Positions 11,063 through 21,713 of a stretch of 64,000 nt of DNA are shown here, in pieces. Where the stretch lies: positions 12,333,186-12,397,185 of the forward strand of contig NC_049984.1 of assembly GCF_000003815.2 (NCBI RefSeq), in the 5' to 3' direction. The notes beneath the pieces are model-generated. The model worked only from the letters and a program-made list of their open reading frames with translations. It did no database searches and was not told the origin of the DNA. This stretch comes from Branchiostoma floridae. Taxonomy: Eukaryota > Chordata > Leptocardii > Amphioxiformes > Branchiostomatidae. Positions within the stretch are counted from its first letter, which is position 1. Each line of letters begins with the position of its first letter. Position numbers and translations under genes: made by a program.

Positions 11063-12640
11063 GTTTGCTTTAGTTTTTGCATTTTAAGGAGGTTTTGAGG
11101 AAAGTTATTGGGTTTGAATGAGAATGAAACAAGATTGATATTGATTGTGTTAAGTTGACGTGTTTCAGTTTCGGATGTTTTCTCTGCGTGCGTTCTGTTT
11201 TGTGAATTTGTGTTCGTATGTGGTGTTGTAAAGCTAGGGGCACAACCTGCTGTACGTGCAAATATTGTCTACGTGCCAAAACGTGGGCAATCTTTTGGTA
11301 TCCGTAAGTGGTACGTACTGTCTCCGTACCAACTCGTAGGGAATTCGACGGATTTGGGAGCACGCAGACACGCCGAAGAACTTAACGTGCATGCAGAACT
11401 CTCTCTGCTATCGGGCTGCGGATTCGCCCCAAACGATGAACGCAACGGGTTGTGCCCCTAGCTTAAGTTCTCGTTGTTCGTGTGTTTCTTTCGTCTTTTC
11501 TCCCACAGCGCTCCAATTAACAAAAACAAGGCAGTTTTGTTCGGTGTTTTGTTGTAAGTCCTTTCAGGTTTTGGTGGCCCGTTTGTTATATCTGTCTGTG
11601 TGTGCTTCGTTGGACTGTACGTACATGTATACGTTCGCCTCCACATTTTTGTGATTGGTGTGTGTTCGTCCGTGAATTCGAAGATGTTGAACGTGGCGTC
11701 GTAGGCGAGGGACGATTTTGTATACGTACGTGTTTGATGGCGGCTTTTACGCCGTGTTGGTGGTTGGTTGGTTTTGGTTTGTATGCGTGTGTGTGTGTTG
11801 TGGGGTTGGGGGTCTAAGACGTTTCGTATAAACGTGGCTTGCCCACCTTTAGCTTCGAACGTTAATGTGAGTGGGTAAGGTGTAGGATGTTGTCGCTTTT
11901 GCACTGGATGATTGTGTTTTCCGGCGTTTTTCGACCAGGGATGTATTCGTTAAGGCTTGACGCTCACCCACCATCCACCTAAGGCGTTCCCCCGGCGTCT
12001 CCGAGCGTTTCACCTCCAGAACTGCTGGCAGTCAGCTGACGGCAGTTACGGGAAGGAATGTCAGGGGAGTCACAACCGCAGCGGTCCCGGTACCGTTCCA
12101 GGCACTTGTGGCATGCAGAGGAGGCAGGTACAACGGCCAGGGGAGCAGCAAGCAGTAGCGCGGGGACAGCCGCCAGGCCGTCTACCTCTTTCCGGACGCT
12201 CCGGGGCCAAGGGACGGACACAAGGAAATATATTTGCGTTTCACTTGATGGGGAGAGAGAGAAGGGGGGTACAATATAGTACTAGTATGAACGTACCGCA
12301 GTTTCGGGTAGACCTTAAATGTGCATTGTGAAGTGTCCGTTCTTGCATGGGGCGATTTTTTTTCAAATTCAATTTTGGAACAGTCCAATTTTTGCATAAG
12401 GAGAAGGGTGGATTGAAAATTGCTGACTTTGCTCATAAGCAAATAACGGCCTTTCTAGTCTTGTATAATTGTGTGGTGTGGTGCGGCGTGGTGTGCAAGC
12501 TTGTGTGGTTTTATAGTTTTGGGAGTAGTAGCCAGAACCTTTTTTTTCATGATCTTTTACGCATGCCCTTGGCATGTGGCACGCCAAGAGTGTGGATGCC
12601 AGCGGAGGGGTGTCCAGACGATTTCATATTCAGGTTCTGC
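11063..12640. other. Stretch between possible first exon and LINE, no gene recognised
   Basis: T- and G-rich DNA, with a GC-rich island at about 11960-12230 that has open frames on both strands. None has a recognisable domain, and codon use does not favour one frame. It may be an intron of the putative gene starting at 11020. Confidence 0.3.
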
Positions 12641-14570
12641 AAGGACATTATAATGTCCTTGGGTTCTGTATGAGCTGTCTCTCCAAATTGTTTACCGCAA
12701 TACTGAATACACGTCTTTCTAATTATTTAGAAAAACATGCACTTATTGCCCCAAATCAGTCGGGCTTTAGAAAGAATTTCGGAACACGGGATAATCTTTT
12801 TGTTGTTGACTCTTTAACATCTAAGTACATTAACTCCAACAAACGTTTATATGCATGTTTTATAGATTTTAGAAAAGCCTTTGATAGTGTTTGGAGAGAA
12901 GGCCTACGCTATAAACTGCTTAGTACAGGGATAGGTGGCAAATTCTAGGGGTTGATCAAAACTATGTATTCTCACCCTCAAACGTGTGTCAAAACCTCCG
13001 AAGGTCTCACTCCCTTATTCAGTACGTACAAAGGAGTAAGACAAGGCTGCAATCTCAGCCCCACCCTGTTCAACCTGTTTATAAATGACCTTGTTAAAGA
13101 ACTAGATAATCCTGACTGTGCACCTCCAACATTACACAATTTGTTTGTCTCATGTTTACTTTACGCGGATGACGTGGTAATATTCTCAGAGACTGAAAAG
13201 GGACTACAAGGTGCTTTGGACAAACTTAACATGTTCTGCACAAATTGGAAATTACAGGTTAATCTGAAAAAAACAAAAGTTATAATTTTCAACAAAACTG
13301 GACGCCTGTTCAAGGACGTCAGCTTTTTCTTTGGCCAGGAGATCATCGAAATCACAAGTTCTTATTGTTATTTAGCTTTGACACTGTCTTCGTCAGGCAC
13401 TTTTACTACCGCCAAGAAGCTATTGTCCCAAAAAGCACGGAAAGCTCTTTTTAGTCTCAAGCCATTATTCCGTTCATCTCTGTCCCCGAAGGCCTTGTTA
13501 AGAATTTATGATGCATGTATCAAGTCCATTATGTTATACGGTTGTGAGATTTGGGGCAAGGATTATCTGAATGATAACTGTCCCATTGAAATAATCCAGA
13601 ATAGATTCTGTAAAAATATTCTTGGAGTACAAAGAAGTTCTAGTAACTCGGCGTGTAGAGCGGAGCTTGGTATATACCCAGTTGATCTAGATGTTTCAGT
13701 CCGTATAGTCAAATATTGGCTTCGACTCAGACAATTAAATATGTCTTCACACCCGTTACAAGTAGATGCACTTCAGTCACAACAATATTTACCAGAGAAC
13801 AGCCGCAGGAAAAAATGGATACATCATGTAAAGGAAGTACTTGATAACAGCGGCTATTCATACATCTGGAATACCGACATCATAGACAGCAGTTATTCAT
13901 GTACATTGTTAAGGAGAAGGTTGAATGACATGTATACTCAAACTTTCTTTTACAAGTTATCTGTAGACGAAGGAAAACTTAGATTTTACAAAAACTTAAA
14001 AACAACATATGACATGGAAAACTACTTGTACCATAATAATTATGGTTACCGCTCAGCAATATGTAAGTTACGAATTAGTTCGCACCCGTTAGAAATAGAG
14101 AAAGGAAGATACAAAAAGCTACCTGTTCAAGAAAGAATTTGTAAGCAGTGCACAACGAATGCAGTGGAAAATGAAACACATTTTATTTGTGAATGCCCCC
14201 GATTCGAAGCCGAAAGAAAAAGACTATTTCATAGAGTGACCGAAATCACACCAACATTTTCATTGTTAAAAACGCCACAAAAGATTCTCTTCCTACTAAC
14301 ATCAAGGGATCAATCTATTATAGAACACATGGGGCATTTCATTTTCAAATGTCTTCAAGAAAGAAGTCAAACCCTGTAATAGTTACGTAGACTTAGTACC
14401 CCATTATGTATCGTATGTATATCCATCCACTTAATATTTGTATGTTAGAATTTAGTTTATCTACATGTATTCAGACCACATTTATTCATCTCATGTAATT
14501 AGTCATTCTTTTCTTGCAATTAGCCCAATGGGCATGAATTTGCAATAAACTTATTATGTAAGCAGTGCGG
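12641..14570 (+). mobile_element. 5'-truncated LINE (non-LTR retrotransposon)
   Basis: This is the 3' half of a LINE: the reverse-transcriptase frame (12661-14379), then a 3' tail with AATAAA near 14543 and a short ATTATGT end. RT motifs appear in order: SGFRKNFGTRDN, the catalytic block CFIDFRKAFD, KGVRQGCNLSPTLF, and YADD in the palm. A Cys/His block (CKQC, then HFICECP) closes the protein. The endonuclease and ORF1 are missing. A perfect 20-bp palindrome at 12641-12660 marks the apparent 5' break. It could be of the CR1/L2/Jockey/I group; I cannot assign the clade. Confidence 0.85.
12661..14379 (+). pseudogene. LINE reverse transcriptase, broken by one stop codon
   Basis: The frame is open except for one in-frame TAG at 12946-12948, between RT blocks A and B, and it lacks the upstream endonuclease. 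Everything after the stop, about 475 codons, is uninterrupted, so the copy is fairly young. It has no native start codon and is presumed inactive. Confidence 0.85.
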
Positions 14571-15342
14571 GCCAAAGCAGTCCATGGCCCAGAGCCCAAG
14601 ACGCATCCCAATCCTCCGCTAGTGCATTTCGACGAAACTGTGTTGGACGCAAGGTTGCGGGAGGTGCAGTTCCGCGCTAATACCTCACCATACAGAGCGA
14701 ATGAGACATCATTCTCGTCATCCGCCTACCTGGAATCCCTCTCACATCAGAAGCACGGTGTCAGAAGACTGTACAATCAGCCAACCCAGAAGACATCGTA
14801 AAATTTCTTATTTTGAAGGACGAGGCCGGGAAGATAATTTTGCACGCGGAGAGATGCTCGTACAGCCGTCGTCCCGGCGAGACCGGTGATGTGGAGTGTG
14901 CTTGCCCACCTATTCTATAGCTTTCAAGACGATTGACTCCTAGATTGGGGAGCTAAGAGTAATTTTCATCGCTGAAGGAAGATCGGGGGAATGGAACATC
15001 GCGCTCTCCAGTAGAGCAACGTTATCTAGAGACAAGGAAACGTCCTTGCTAGAGACAAGTCGTATGCTCAAGAAGTACTTGCGGGTCGCACACAGGAGTG
15101 GTTATGCACGGGCGACCACCTCGCAACCCCCCCCCCCCCCCCCCCCTAGCTGGCACACCACACTGGTTAGCCTGTAAGCCGAAAGGTCTCCTTCCAGAGT
15201 CACCAACCTCGCCCACGATCAAGCATTTTTCAAAATACTCTTTTTCTCAAGAGATCGAGGAAGCGACCTCCTCTCCACCAGAGCGGCCCAAGTCATTAGG
15301 TTACCCTCATGGCGGCTTGTAATTGGGAGGGGAGAGCACCCA
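14571..15342. other. Stretch downstream of the LINE, no confident gene
   Basis: An open frame at 14565-14801 has mixed, protein-like composition (for example FDETVLDARLREVQF) but no recognised family and only a weak acceptor-like context. A run of 20 C lies at 15127-15146. Nothing else is recognisable. Confidence 0.3.
15127..15146. repeat. Homopolymer (C)20
   Basis: Twenty consecutive C residues; the true length may differ because such runs are error-prone in assembly. Confidence 0.9.
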
Positions 15343-15376
15343 CTGACGAAAGATAACAGATGCTACCTGAAGCGCC
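15343..15376 (+). repeat. Degenerate hammerhead-like hairpin of a dispersed repeat
   Basis: CTGACGA at 15343-15349 is followed by a decayed stem around an AGAT loop and then CTACCTGAAGC. It looks like a mutated copy of the motif at 20638-20668, where the stem AGGTAG/CTACCT still pairs and is followed by GAAAC. Confidence 0.35.
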
Positions 15377-15389
15377 TGACCCTTTCCAA

Positions 15390-15490
15390 ATATCATCGTG
15401 CGTAACCTGCCTCTGGACCTCGAGAGTTCGAATCCCCGCCGTGGTCGCTCCCCCACAGAGGCAGAGTTGTTCACCCGTAGGTCACGCACC
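15390..15490 (+). repeat. tRNA-derived SINE fragment
   Basis: GAGTTCGAATCCC resembles a tRNA gene B box. The surrounding CCTGCCTCTGGACC and TGGTCGCTCCCCC resemble the SINE at 44970-45180, so both seem to belong to one family. It is not a functional tRNA gene because no cloverleaf forms. Confidence 0.45.
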
Positions 15491-16399
15491 ATATATTATT
15501 CAGATTTATACCTTTAAAATTCTCACAACTTAAGATCTAATACACACATGCATGATTTTTACCTTGTTAATGCGAAAGGAATATTGTGGATATGTTCCGC
15601 AGGAAATGTTAATATATTCCTGAATGTTTATGATCACCTGTGCACCCCCTGAAGAGAAGATAGAACGTCCTCCAAGTCCCTTATCTCTTCGCTCACAAAT
15701 GTCAAATGCACACTAGCGTGTAGTTTCCAACGGTACGGCCAAATCGGCGATCTGGAAGAACAACAGTGGATTAATCAATAACTAGGATTAAATCAATCAA
15801 TAACTAGGTGTTCGGCGACATAGAAGTATTCTTTCTCTCTCGAATATTGATTTGGCAAATAAGGCTGTAATTAGCACAATGCATTCTCTAAGTTTATATC
15901 ATGTTGTATGAGTGAAAATCCTTTTTTGCAGAACTTTCGGCATAAAATCTTGCAACTGACTGCACATTAACATTTCTGCATACACCTTCAACTAATTCAC
16001 ATGTGACAAGTAAGTAATTCCCAGCATTTACCACCGAAAAAGTATTGCACTCTCGCATTAATTATGCAAATTAGGCTATTACTTGCATAATTTATAAGGG
16101 TTAATGACCCACCCGAGGTGTCTATTGTGTCATAACGCCTGGTCCTTTGCTATACTAGTAACCACCGAATAAAGCCACTGAGTAATTAAGTACATGTATA
16201 TTGATATATTACAAACGTATTTTGGAAAACACTGCTATTGTAGAATTTCTTTGGTTGTCAAGCCCTAATTTTCATGCACAATTTGCTTTTTATTGTTGAC
16301 ATCTTTGGCTAAGCCACTTGCATGCCGAATAACATGGAAAGCTACTAGAGGTTTTCCTTAGTATGGATAAGAAAGTCAGCCCCAGTGATGAATCGGGAC

Positions 16400-16620
16400 G
16401 AGGGGGGATACAAACTTGTACACGTTTGGGATAGTCTTCTCGTCGCAAAAGCGCCACCTACATCGGCTACATATAGCGACGAGAAGCAGAACTCCAGTCA
16501 GAAGCTCTGAGGAAGGTGTCTGATAGACACCGAAACGTAAGCAAGTAAGTTTAATTTTGGTTGTGTACAAGAATTCTCATATCCTAGCTGGAAGTTCTGC
16601 TTAAGTACCAATCTATCCAC
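16400..16620 (+). mobile_element. Dispersed element fragment, possibly Penelope-like, with ribozyme-like motif
   Basis: The context AGTCAGAAGCTCTGAGGAAGG, a stem, GACACCGAAACG, then a T-rich stretch resembles the terminal repeats of Penelope-like retroelements, many of which carry minimal hammerhead ribozymes. No reverse transcriptase of that type is nearby, so only the end would remain. The boundaries and assignment are inferences. Confidence 0.4.
16502..16552 (+). ncRNA. Hammerhead-ribozyme-like motif (type I fold)
   Basis: Core box CTGAGGA (fits CUGANGA) lies at 16507-16513. Stem II is GGTGTC (16515-16520) with GACACC (16526-16531) around TGATA, a perfect 6-bp stem. Box GAAAC follows at 16532-16536. 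A GTA at 16545-16547 could be the cleavage triplet closing a very short stem III. AGTTT at 16548-16552 pairs with AAGCT at 16502-16506 as stem I, with one G-U. Deviations are an extra A before stem II and a GUA site. The fold is visible; activity is not shown. Confidence 0.45.
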
Positions 16621-17093
16621 GGGGAAATTAAGCCCAAACTCGACCTTAACTCTTGTCTTTTCAAGACCTACCTAAATATCATTACAATCCATCCAGGCTA
16701 GGGTATCTTTAATTTGGTTATGCTACCAACAGTTTTGTAGAAGCTTATACATACACAAAACATAACTTCCACTTTCTATGGAGGTAATAAGCTACTCTCC
16801 AAGCAGAGGTTACGCTCCGGCTATTTTTTGACGTTTTTTATGCGTTTTTATCGGGCTTTCTATTTTGTACTGAAATCTTGATGTCTCCCGGCCGGCACCT
16901 CCTAGGTGGTGACAACTGGAGGGCCGGCCACTAGGAGCGCGATTTTAGTCAGGCTTCTGTGGGTAGGTGCCGAAGGTATTCGGGTCGGCGGAAGCGGTGG
17001 TCGGCGGGGATGTCTTGCGCAACTGCTTAGAGGGGAAGAGAAAATTGGCTATTGGGTACTCGGGCCTTAGAACCCATGTCTACCTGCAAACCG

Positions 17094-17130
17094 ACAAGGA
17101 GGTTATCGGGCTTCATTATAACCTCCTTGT
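17094..17130. repeat. Hairpin with AAGGAGGTT arms
   Basis: ACAAGGAGGTTAT at 17094-17106 and its exact complement at 17118-17130 surround an 11-nt loop. It has the same arm core as the hairpin at 5123. Confidence 0.6.
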
Positions 17131-17463
17131 TGCAAACCAAGTAAATATCCCTTCCCGCTTTATCCTTTATCAAGCTATACAGACAGACAAATTTACAAAC
17201 CAGAAAACATGTAAATGTAATAATATCTACCTGTAATAATAATTACTCTGGTACAAAATACAAGGTGAGGTTACATATGTTTCGTCACCTATAACCTGGT
17301 GAGGCACATAGTCAGTGCTACAGTTAATAGTATGATACTACACATTTAATAAAACGCAATACCAATTCAACAAATCGGAGGAATAGTGAAGGAAGAAGTA
17401 CACAGACCTGGGTAATGGTGAGGCAAACTGTTCGATCAATAGCCGCCGAGCAGGGTAGCTATG

Positions 17464-17674
17464 TAGCCTCCTTGGCAGACTTCCGGGTTGGACTTTTTGG
17501 GTCACAATATATCATTGTGTGCTGGCCTCACCTGGCCTATTAGTTCAGATTGCACCCGGTTTCCAATGGTCTCTTTAGGTGGTTTACTATTAGAAACTGG
17601 GCACTTGTAAACGAGAACAACAGTACACAGTAATGAAAAAATATTCTCCCGGCCGAAGTCTGCTTGAGAGGCTA
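17464..17674. mobile_element. MITE, TAGCCT/AGGCTA ends
   Basis: Left end TAGCCTCCTTGGCAGACTTC and the complement of the right end, TAGCCTCTCAAGCAGACTTC, form an imperfect inverted repeat of about 25 bp. The 9-mers outside, GTAGCTATG and TATCCTATG, still share CTATG, consistent with a decayed target duplication. There is no coding content. Confidence 0.6.
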
Positions 17675-18108
17675 TATCCTATGATTGACTCATTGTACTA
17701 TATTTGGCCACGACGCATGCGCACATTGCCGGGGGAAAACCCAATCTCACGGGGCGGCACCGGAACCGTGCTCCCACGCAGTGCATTTACATAGTCCTGA
17801 CTTGTAGAAAATACTGAGGTACTCCCGTGACGGAGTGGCCACCAGAAGGAAATGTTCCGTCATGTTTTCTCTAAATTTTCACATTTCTAAGTATGGAATA
17901 TATACTGCTGTGCTGTATACATAGTGTTCCAAACCGTTCAGTTCAAGTTGGAAAGTCCCTGAACGGCTACACAATTTTTACATAATTATAAAGCTACACC
18001 CTACTCAAACAACGACTTATTGATTAGTCACCGACACGAAGTGCTATGCAGCTAATGATGCCTTATCATCAAGGAAAGCCCCTAACATGTGTAACATCGA
18101 CTATCATG

Positions 18109-18302
18109 ATTCCACCAGGTGGCATTATACTGCCACCTCAAAAAACGTTAGTACAGAGGTCTTCCTGAAGATTGTCTTGAACACCGAATGTTGAATATCC
18201 TAAATGTAATACAATTCAGATATTTACGTGTGGAAGACAATCTTGAGATGGCCTCTATAACAACGTTTTTGGAGGTGGTGGTATAATGACACCTGGTGGA
18301 AT
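18109..18302. mobile_element. Long-hairpin MITE with ~50-bp inverted repeats
   Basis: The first and last ~52 bases are near-perfect inverted copies: both ends start ATTCCACCAGGTG when read inwards, continue with CATTATAC, then CCACCTC, then AAAAACGTT. The centre pairs too (GATTGTCTT against AAGACAATC), so the whole 194 bp can fold as one hairpin. It lacks coding capacity. Confidence 0.8.
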
Positions 18303-18658
18303 TATGCGAATGTATGTTATGTCACTGGCAATGAGGGAAACATGATCATTCATTGTATCTATAAAGGTCACAACGAAAATTCACTTCCGAAAAAAACAAG
18401 GTCGCGCTGCAGAGCTTCAAATCACCACAGCAATATAACATTGATATCATTCATATGTAATTTAATCTTTAAACCACTTCAATTACTTTGACAGTCACTT
18501 GGAAAAGCTCTTGACTTTTTTGGTCCCGATCTAGAATATTGTGGCTGAGCCTGTGAATAATGTGCGAATCTATATATTAAGTGGCCATTTTAATGCGGAA
18601 GTATAGACATGAAGCGTCACCATGCGAGACTGGAATGATTAGCACGAGCTATATAGGC
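18303..18658. other. Spacer between two MITEs, nothing seen
   Basis: AT-rich DNA with no open frame of note and no repeat that I could define. Confidence 0.3.
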
Positions 18659-18749
18659 TAGCCTGGATACCACACCCAGCCTGATCTCAAATTCTATCGT
18701 GCAGGGCCAGATATTTTTGAGATCGGGTTGGGGTGTGGTATCCAGGCTA
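18659..18749. mobile_element. MITE, TAGCCTGG/CCAGGCTA ends
   Basis: The ends TAGCCTGGATACCACACCC and, complemented, TAGCCTGGATACCACACCCC form an inverted repeat of about 33 bp. The centre TCTATCGTGCA, then AGATATTT, matches the copy at 45738-45822, so both belong to one family. No clear target duplication survives. Confidence 0.8.
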
Positions 18750-20407
18750 GGGCTAAGGCACTCGTACTGACCGTCATGTGCTCAGCCTGGTATCCAATCA
18801 AATATAGCTGCCGAGTCTCTTCATCCTTTCTTGCCGAATAGATCGACTGTTTGGGAGAGAGGACGAAGAGCAGTACCCGGTCCCTCTCGAAGGACCAAGT
18901 CAATGCGGACGAAAATGACACAATCATGCACTCGTTTCGATCGATCCAATGAAAAAGGATCTAAAGTCTCATTCTCATAAAGTTCGTCAGGCCAGGTAGG
19001 AACGGTTGGTTCTATTTTAGGCCGGTCCCATGTCACGAGAAGGTCTCCTGCTTGTTATACCTACAGACGGTGCTTAAAACACGAGGGTTTTCCCCGGTTC
19101 GGACCGGACCGATTTTTCCGATAACCGAGTTGGATTCAAGTGTAGGGAAGTGTGGGGGAATATTGCCACTGTTTCAGCTTTAATCACCCCCCCCCCCAAA
19201 CGAAGATAAAGTATAAAGGATGAGACACACGAATATGAGACATGGTTTTATCATTTTCAAATCCATGATTCCTTATGTTCCCCAATAATCATCTTTATGA
19301 CATAACCAAGATCATTTGGAATCATGTAATGTTGTACGATATCCCATGGTAGCACAACATATCAAAACAATACCTCCATCTTCATGGAGGTAATAAGTCT
19401 GGAATGATTTCGGTTAAATTAAATGCTGTTACCTCCCATCCTGTTCAGGTGTGGGCAATGGAATGTAAAGACATGGATATGGATAGCAGCAACAAGCACA
19501 GCAATTAACAATGATTACAGAGCTACTGGTTAGATTTGCAGTATTTTGCTACATGTATATGCTTCTCATATGACCTCTTCTTGGTATGCAGCAACATTAT
19601 GGCTGCATTTAAAGGCAAATGTTAGTAGGAACATAAGACTGACTATAGTTAGGCTACGTATACATAAAATAACCTGTCCAAGGAGGTTTAATCTCCTTGA
19701 TTTGTCTTCAAATTTATAACAATCTTATAGAATAAGATAAAAACAAGGAAAACATAATTCATAAGCAAGAGGTATTGCTACAAATTCCTTAAGCAGTAAA
19801 AAAGTCATACTGTGCTATGTTATCATTCATACTGAAAGCAGAATTCTTAGTTGCCAACATCTGTGCACTAAACCAATACATGACTACATTGTAGACATGT
19901 ATTGTACTATATTGTATTGTTGAGACATGTATTACTCTTCACGTTTATAACAATGTGCTCGTTGTCAACATGCTTCACAATGGTCTTCTGTGATTCCTCC
20001 TGCCAGTCCGGTCAATTATACACAGGAAAAAATATCCACTATCTATTTGCACTCAATTTACATCAAGACGACTGCAGTATTGAAATCAATCATATTCTGA
20101 TAAGATGTAACATTTTATCTGCGGACTGACATCCAACACTGTGTACAACTAGCATAGCCACTATTACAGTAGCAGTTAATATCAAAGCACTTATGGTGCA
20201 ATTTATTCAGAAAGAGGCACAATGTGATGGAAAGTAAGGCACAAGGTGTAAAAGCAGCACTGTGCAGTCCTCTTGACACCTCTGTCTCCACAATGACAAT
20301 CACAATCATTATGGCATTCTTTATAAAGGGCATCCTGTACATTGTACATGAAACACTTCAGCTGAGAAGCTGCAATACTCTACAATGAGCAACATTGTGC
20401 TTTTTAT
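18750..20407. other. Non-coding stretch between MITEs
   Basis: I see short C-rich (19187-19197) and AAGGAGG-hairpin motifs and a GGACCGGACCGATTTTT motif at about 19100 that recurs in altered form at 58220-58265. No coding exon is supported. Confidence 0.3.
19679..19699. repeat. Short hairpin with CAAGGAG arms
   Basis: CAAGGAG and CTCCTTG surround a 7-nt loop, a shorter version of the AAGGAGGTT hairpins at 5123 and 17094. Confidence 0.4.
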
Positions 20408-20613
20408 TACCCTGGGAAAACCAGACTCCGCGAGGAAAGGGTTACCAATCCTGCCACATGCGTGCCCACGACTAACCCACTAACCTCTCACTTAGAGGCA
20501 AGCGATAGTTGGGGCCAGCTGGATTGTTGGGCGGCTGTAAATTGCAGGGATGAGTGTGGCGGGGATTGCTAGTGAACCCTTTTTGCGTAGTTTTAGTTTG
20601 GCTTTCCAGGGTA
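20408..20613. mobile_element. MITE, TACCCTGG/CCAGGGTA ends, 9-bp target duplication
   Basis: A 206-bp element with imperfect ~20-bp ends: TACCCTGGGAAAACCAGACT, and complemented TACCCTGGAAAGCCAAACTA. It lies between GCTTTTTAT (20399-20407) and GCTTTTCAT (20614-20622), a 9-bp duplication with one change. It resembles the TAGCCTGG elements in ends and target size. Confidence 0.7.
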
Positions 20614-20637
20614 GCTTTTCATGTACTCATTCAGTAA

Positions 20638-20668
20638 TTGAAGAAAGGTAGTAGATGCTACCTGAAAC
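20638..20668 (+). repeat. Hammerhead-like hairpin (stem plus GAAAC)
   Basis: TTGAAGA, then AGGTAG (20646-20651) paired with CTACCT (20658-20663), then GAAAC (20664-20668), has the layout of a hammerhead core, but the first C of CUGANGA is T. It probably derives from a dispersed retroelement end and is unlikely to be active. Confidence 0.35.
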
Positions 20669-21713
20669 ATCTATCCATTTGCTTGAGTATTACAAACTAT
20701 TACAGTATATTGCGCATATTATTACATGGATGTCTAATTGATGTAATGACAGAATTAATCATAGTAAAAATACTCTGATACACCAGATTCTGTGTCCTAT
20801 CTTGGGTGTTGACAGTAGCATTTATTTGGTTATCTACTTTACGTTGGTATGTAAAGTACCAGATTTATGTTTGAATGTGGACGGAGTGATAGTGAGAAGA
20901 TGATAATCATATAATAATATACATTTTTGTCTTGTTCCCTTACATTTTGATTACACCTACACTGATGCAATAAAGATAAAACAACCATTTTTCTTCACTT
21001 CTTGTAGATAATGAAGATTTACAGTATTACTTCGCTACTGTAGTACTTTCATCCTGTTCCAGAATTTTGGAGGAATGTTTCTTCTTATATCAATGGCAAT
21101 GTAAATGCAGACATACTATGACATAGGCTTAGTGAAAAAAATAAATCTGGATGTAATTTCAATTCTGAATCTTAGATTTGTCACAAAAATATGCAAACAG
21201 ATAAAATCAGTACAGTAATCAACTACCATAAAACAAAATATGGACCACCTTGACCACACTGCTGGCACGGATAAAAAAATTAGCTGGCAGGCATTTTTAG
21301 TCTCTATAAAAGGTCCTAGAAATACAATGGATATTTGATTTAAAAGAAGATAAAAAAAACAGTCGTTTGGTCAAAAATTGACATAAGTATCTTGAGTATA
21401 ATCAGTCTAGCATGGAGGCTGGCCATTGTCCAATTCACCATGAAATAAACAAAACAAGACAACTATACAATCCCATGTGACACTTAGAGAAAAGGTTATG
21501 CAAAATGAACATTATTTGCATCATATTCATGTTTAAAAGCTTGCTATTCCTTCTTCATATTCTTTAAAAAGAGACCCTGGTTCATACCAGCACTTCTCAG
21601 ATATCTAATTCACCCATCTAGCCACATATGGCAGTGTATACATCCCATGACTTGGTCCATCCTGAAGCTGAACAACCTCTAGAAGAGCTACACATCTAGT
21701 GAGCAGTCCTCCG
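20669..21713. other. Downstream flank of NEK11
   Basis: AT-rich DNA after the NEK11 stop codon, read on the minus strand; it should include the 3' UTR. I could not place the polyadenylation site and see no other gene. Confidence 0.35.

Larger units (their letters stand above)
15491..17093. other. Non-coding stretch with repeat fragments
   Basis: Apart from the hammerhead-bearing repeat near 16400-16620, this is AT-rich unique-looking DNA. A GC-rich inverted segment around 16888-16932 (CCGGCCGGCAC, then GGGCCGGCC) may be another MITE piece. No coding exon is seen. Confidence 0.3.

Noticed and set aside
11979-12221. Minus-strand frame with a hydrophobic, signal-peptide-like stretch before a Cys-rich part
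   Set aside because: It lies in a GC-rich island with open frames on several other frames, has no recognisable family and no promoter or splice support; chance is the simplest reading.
14565-14801. Open frame after the LINE that could be an exon
   Set aside because: Composition is protein-like, but no homologous family, partner exon or clear acceptor was found.
15415-15450. B-box-like GTTCGAATCCC as a tRNA gene
   Set aside because: No cloverleaf or acceptor stem can be formed around it, and a related sequence at 44970-45180 shows it is a SINE.
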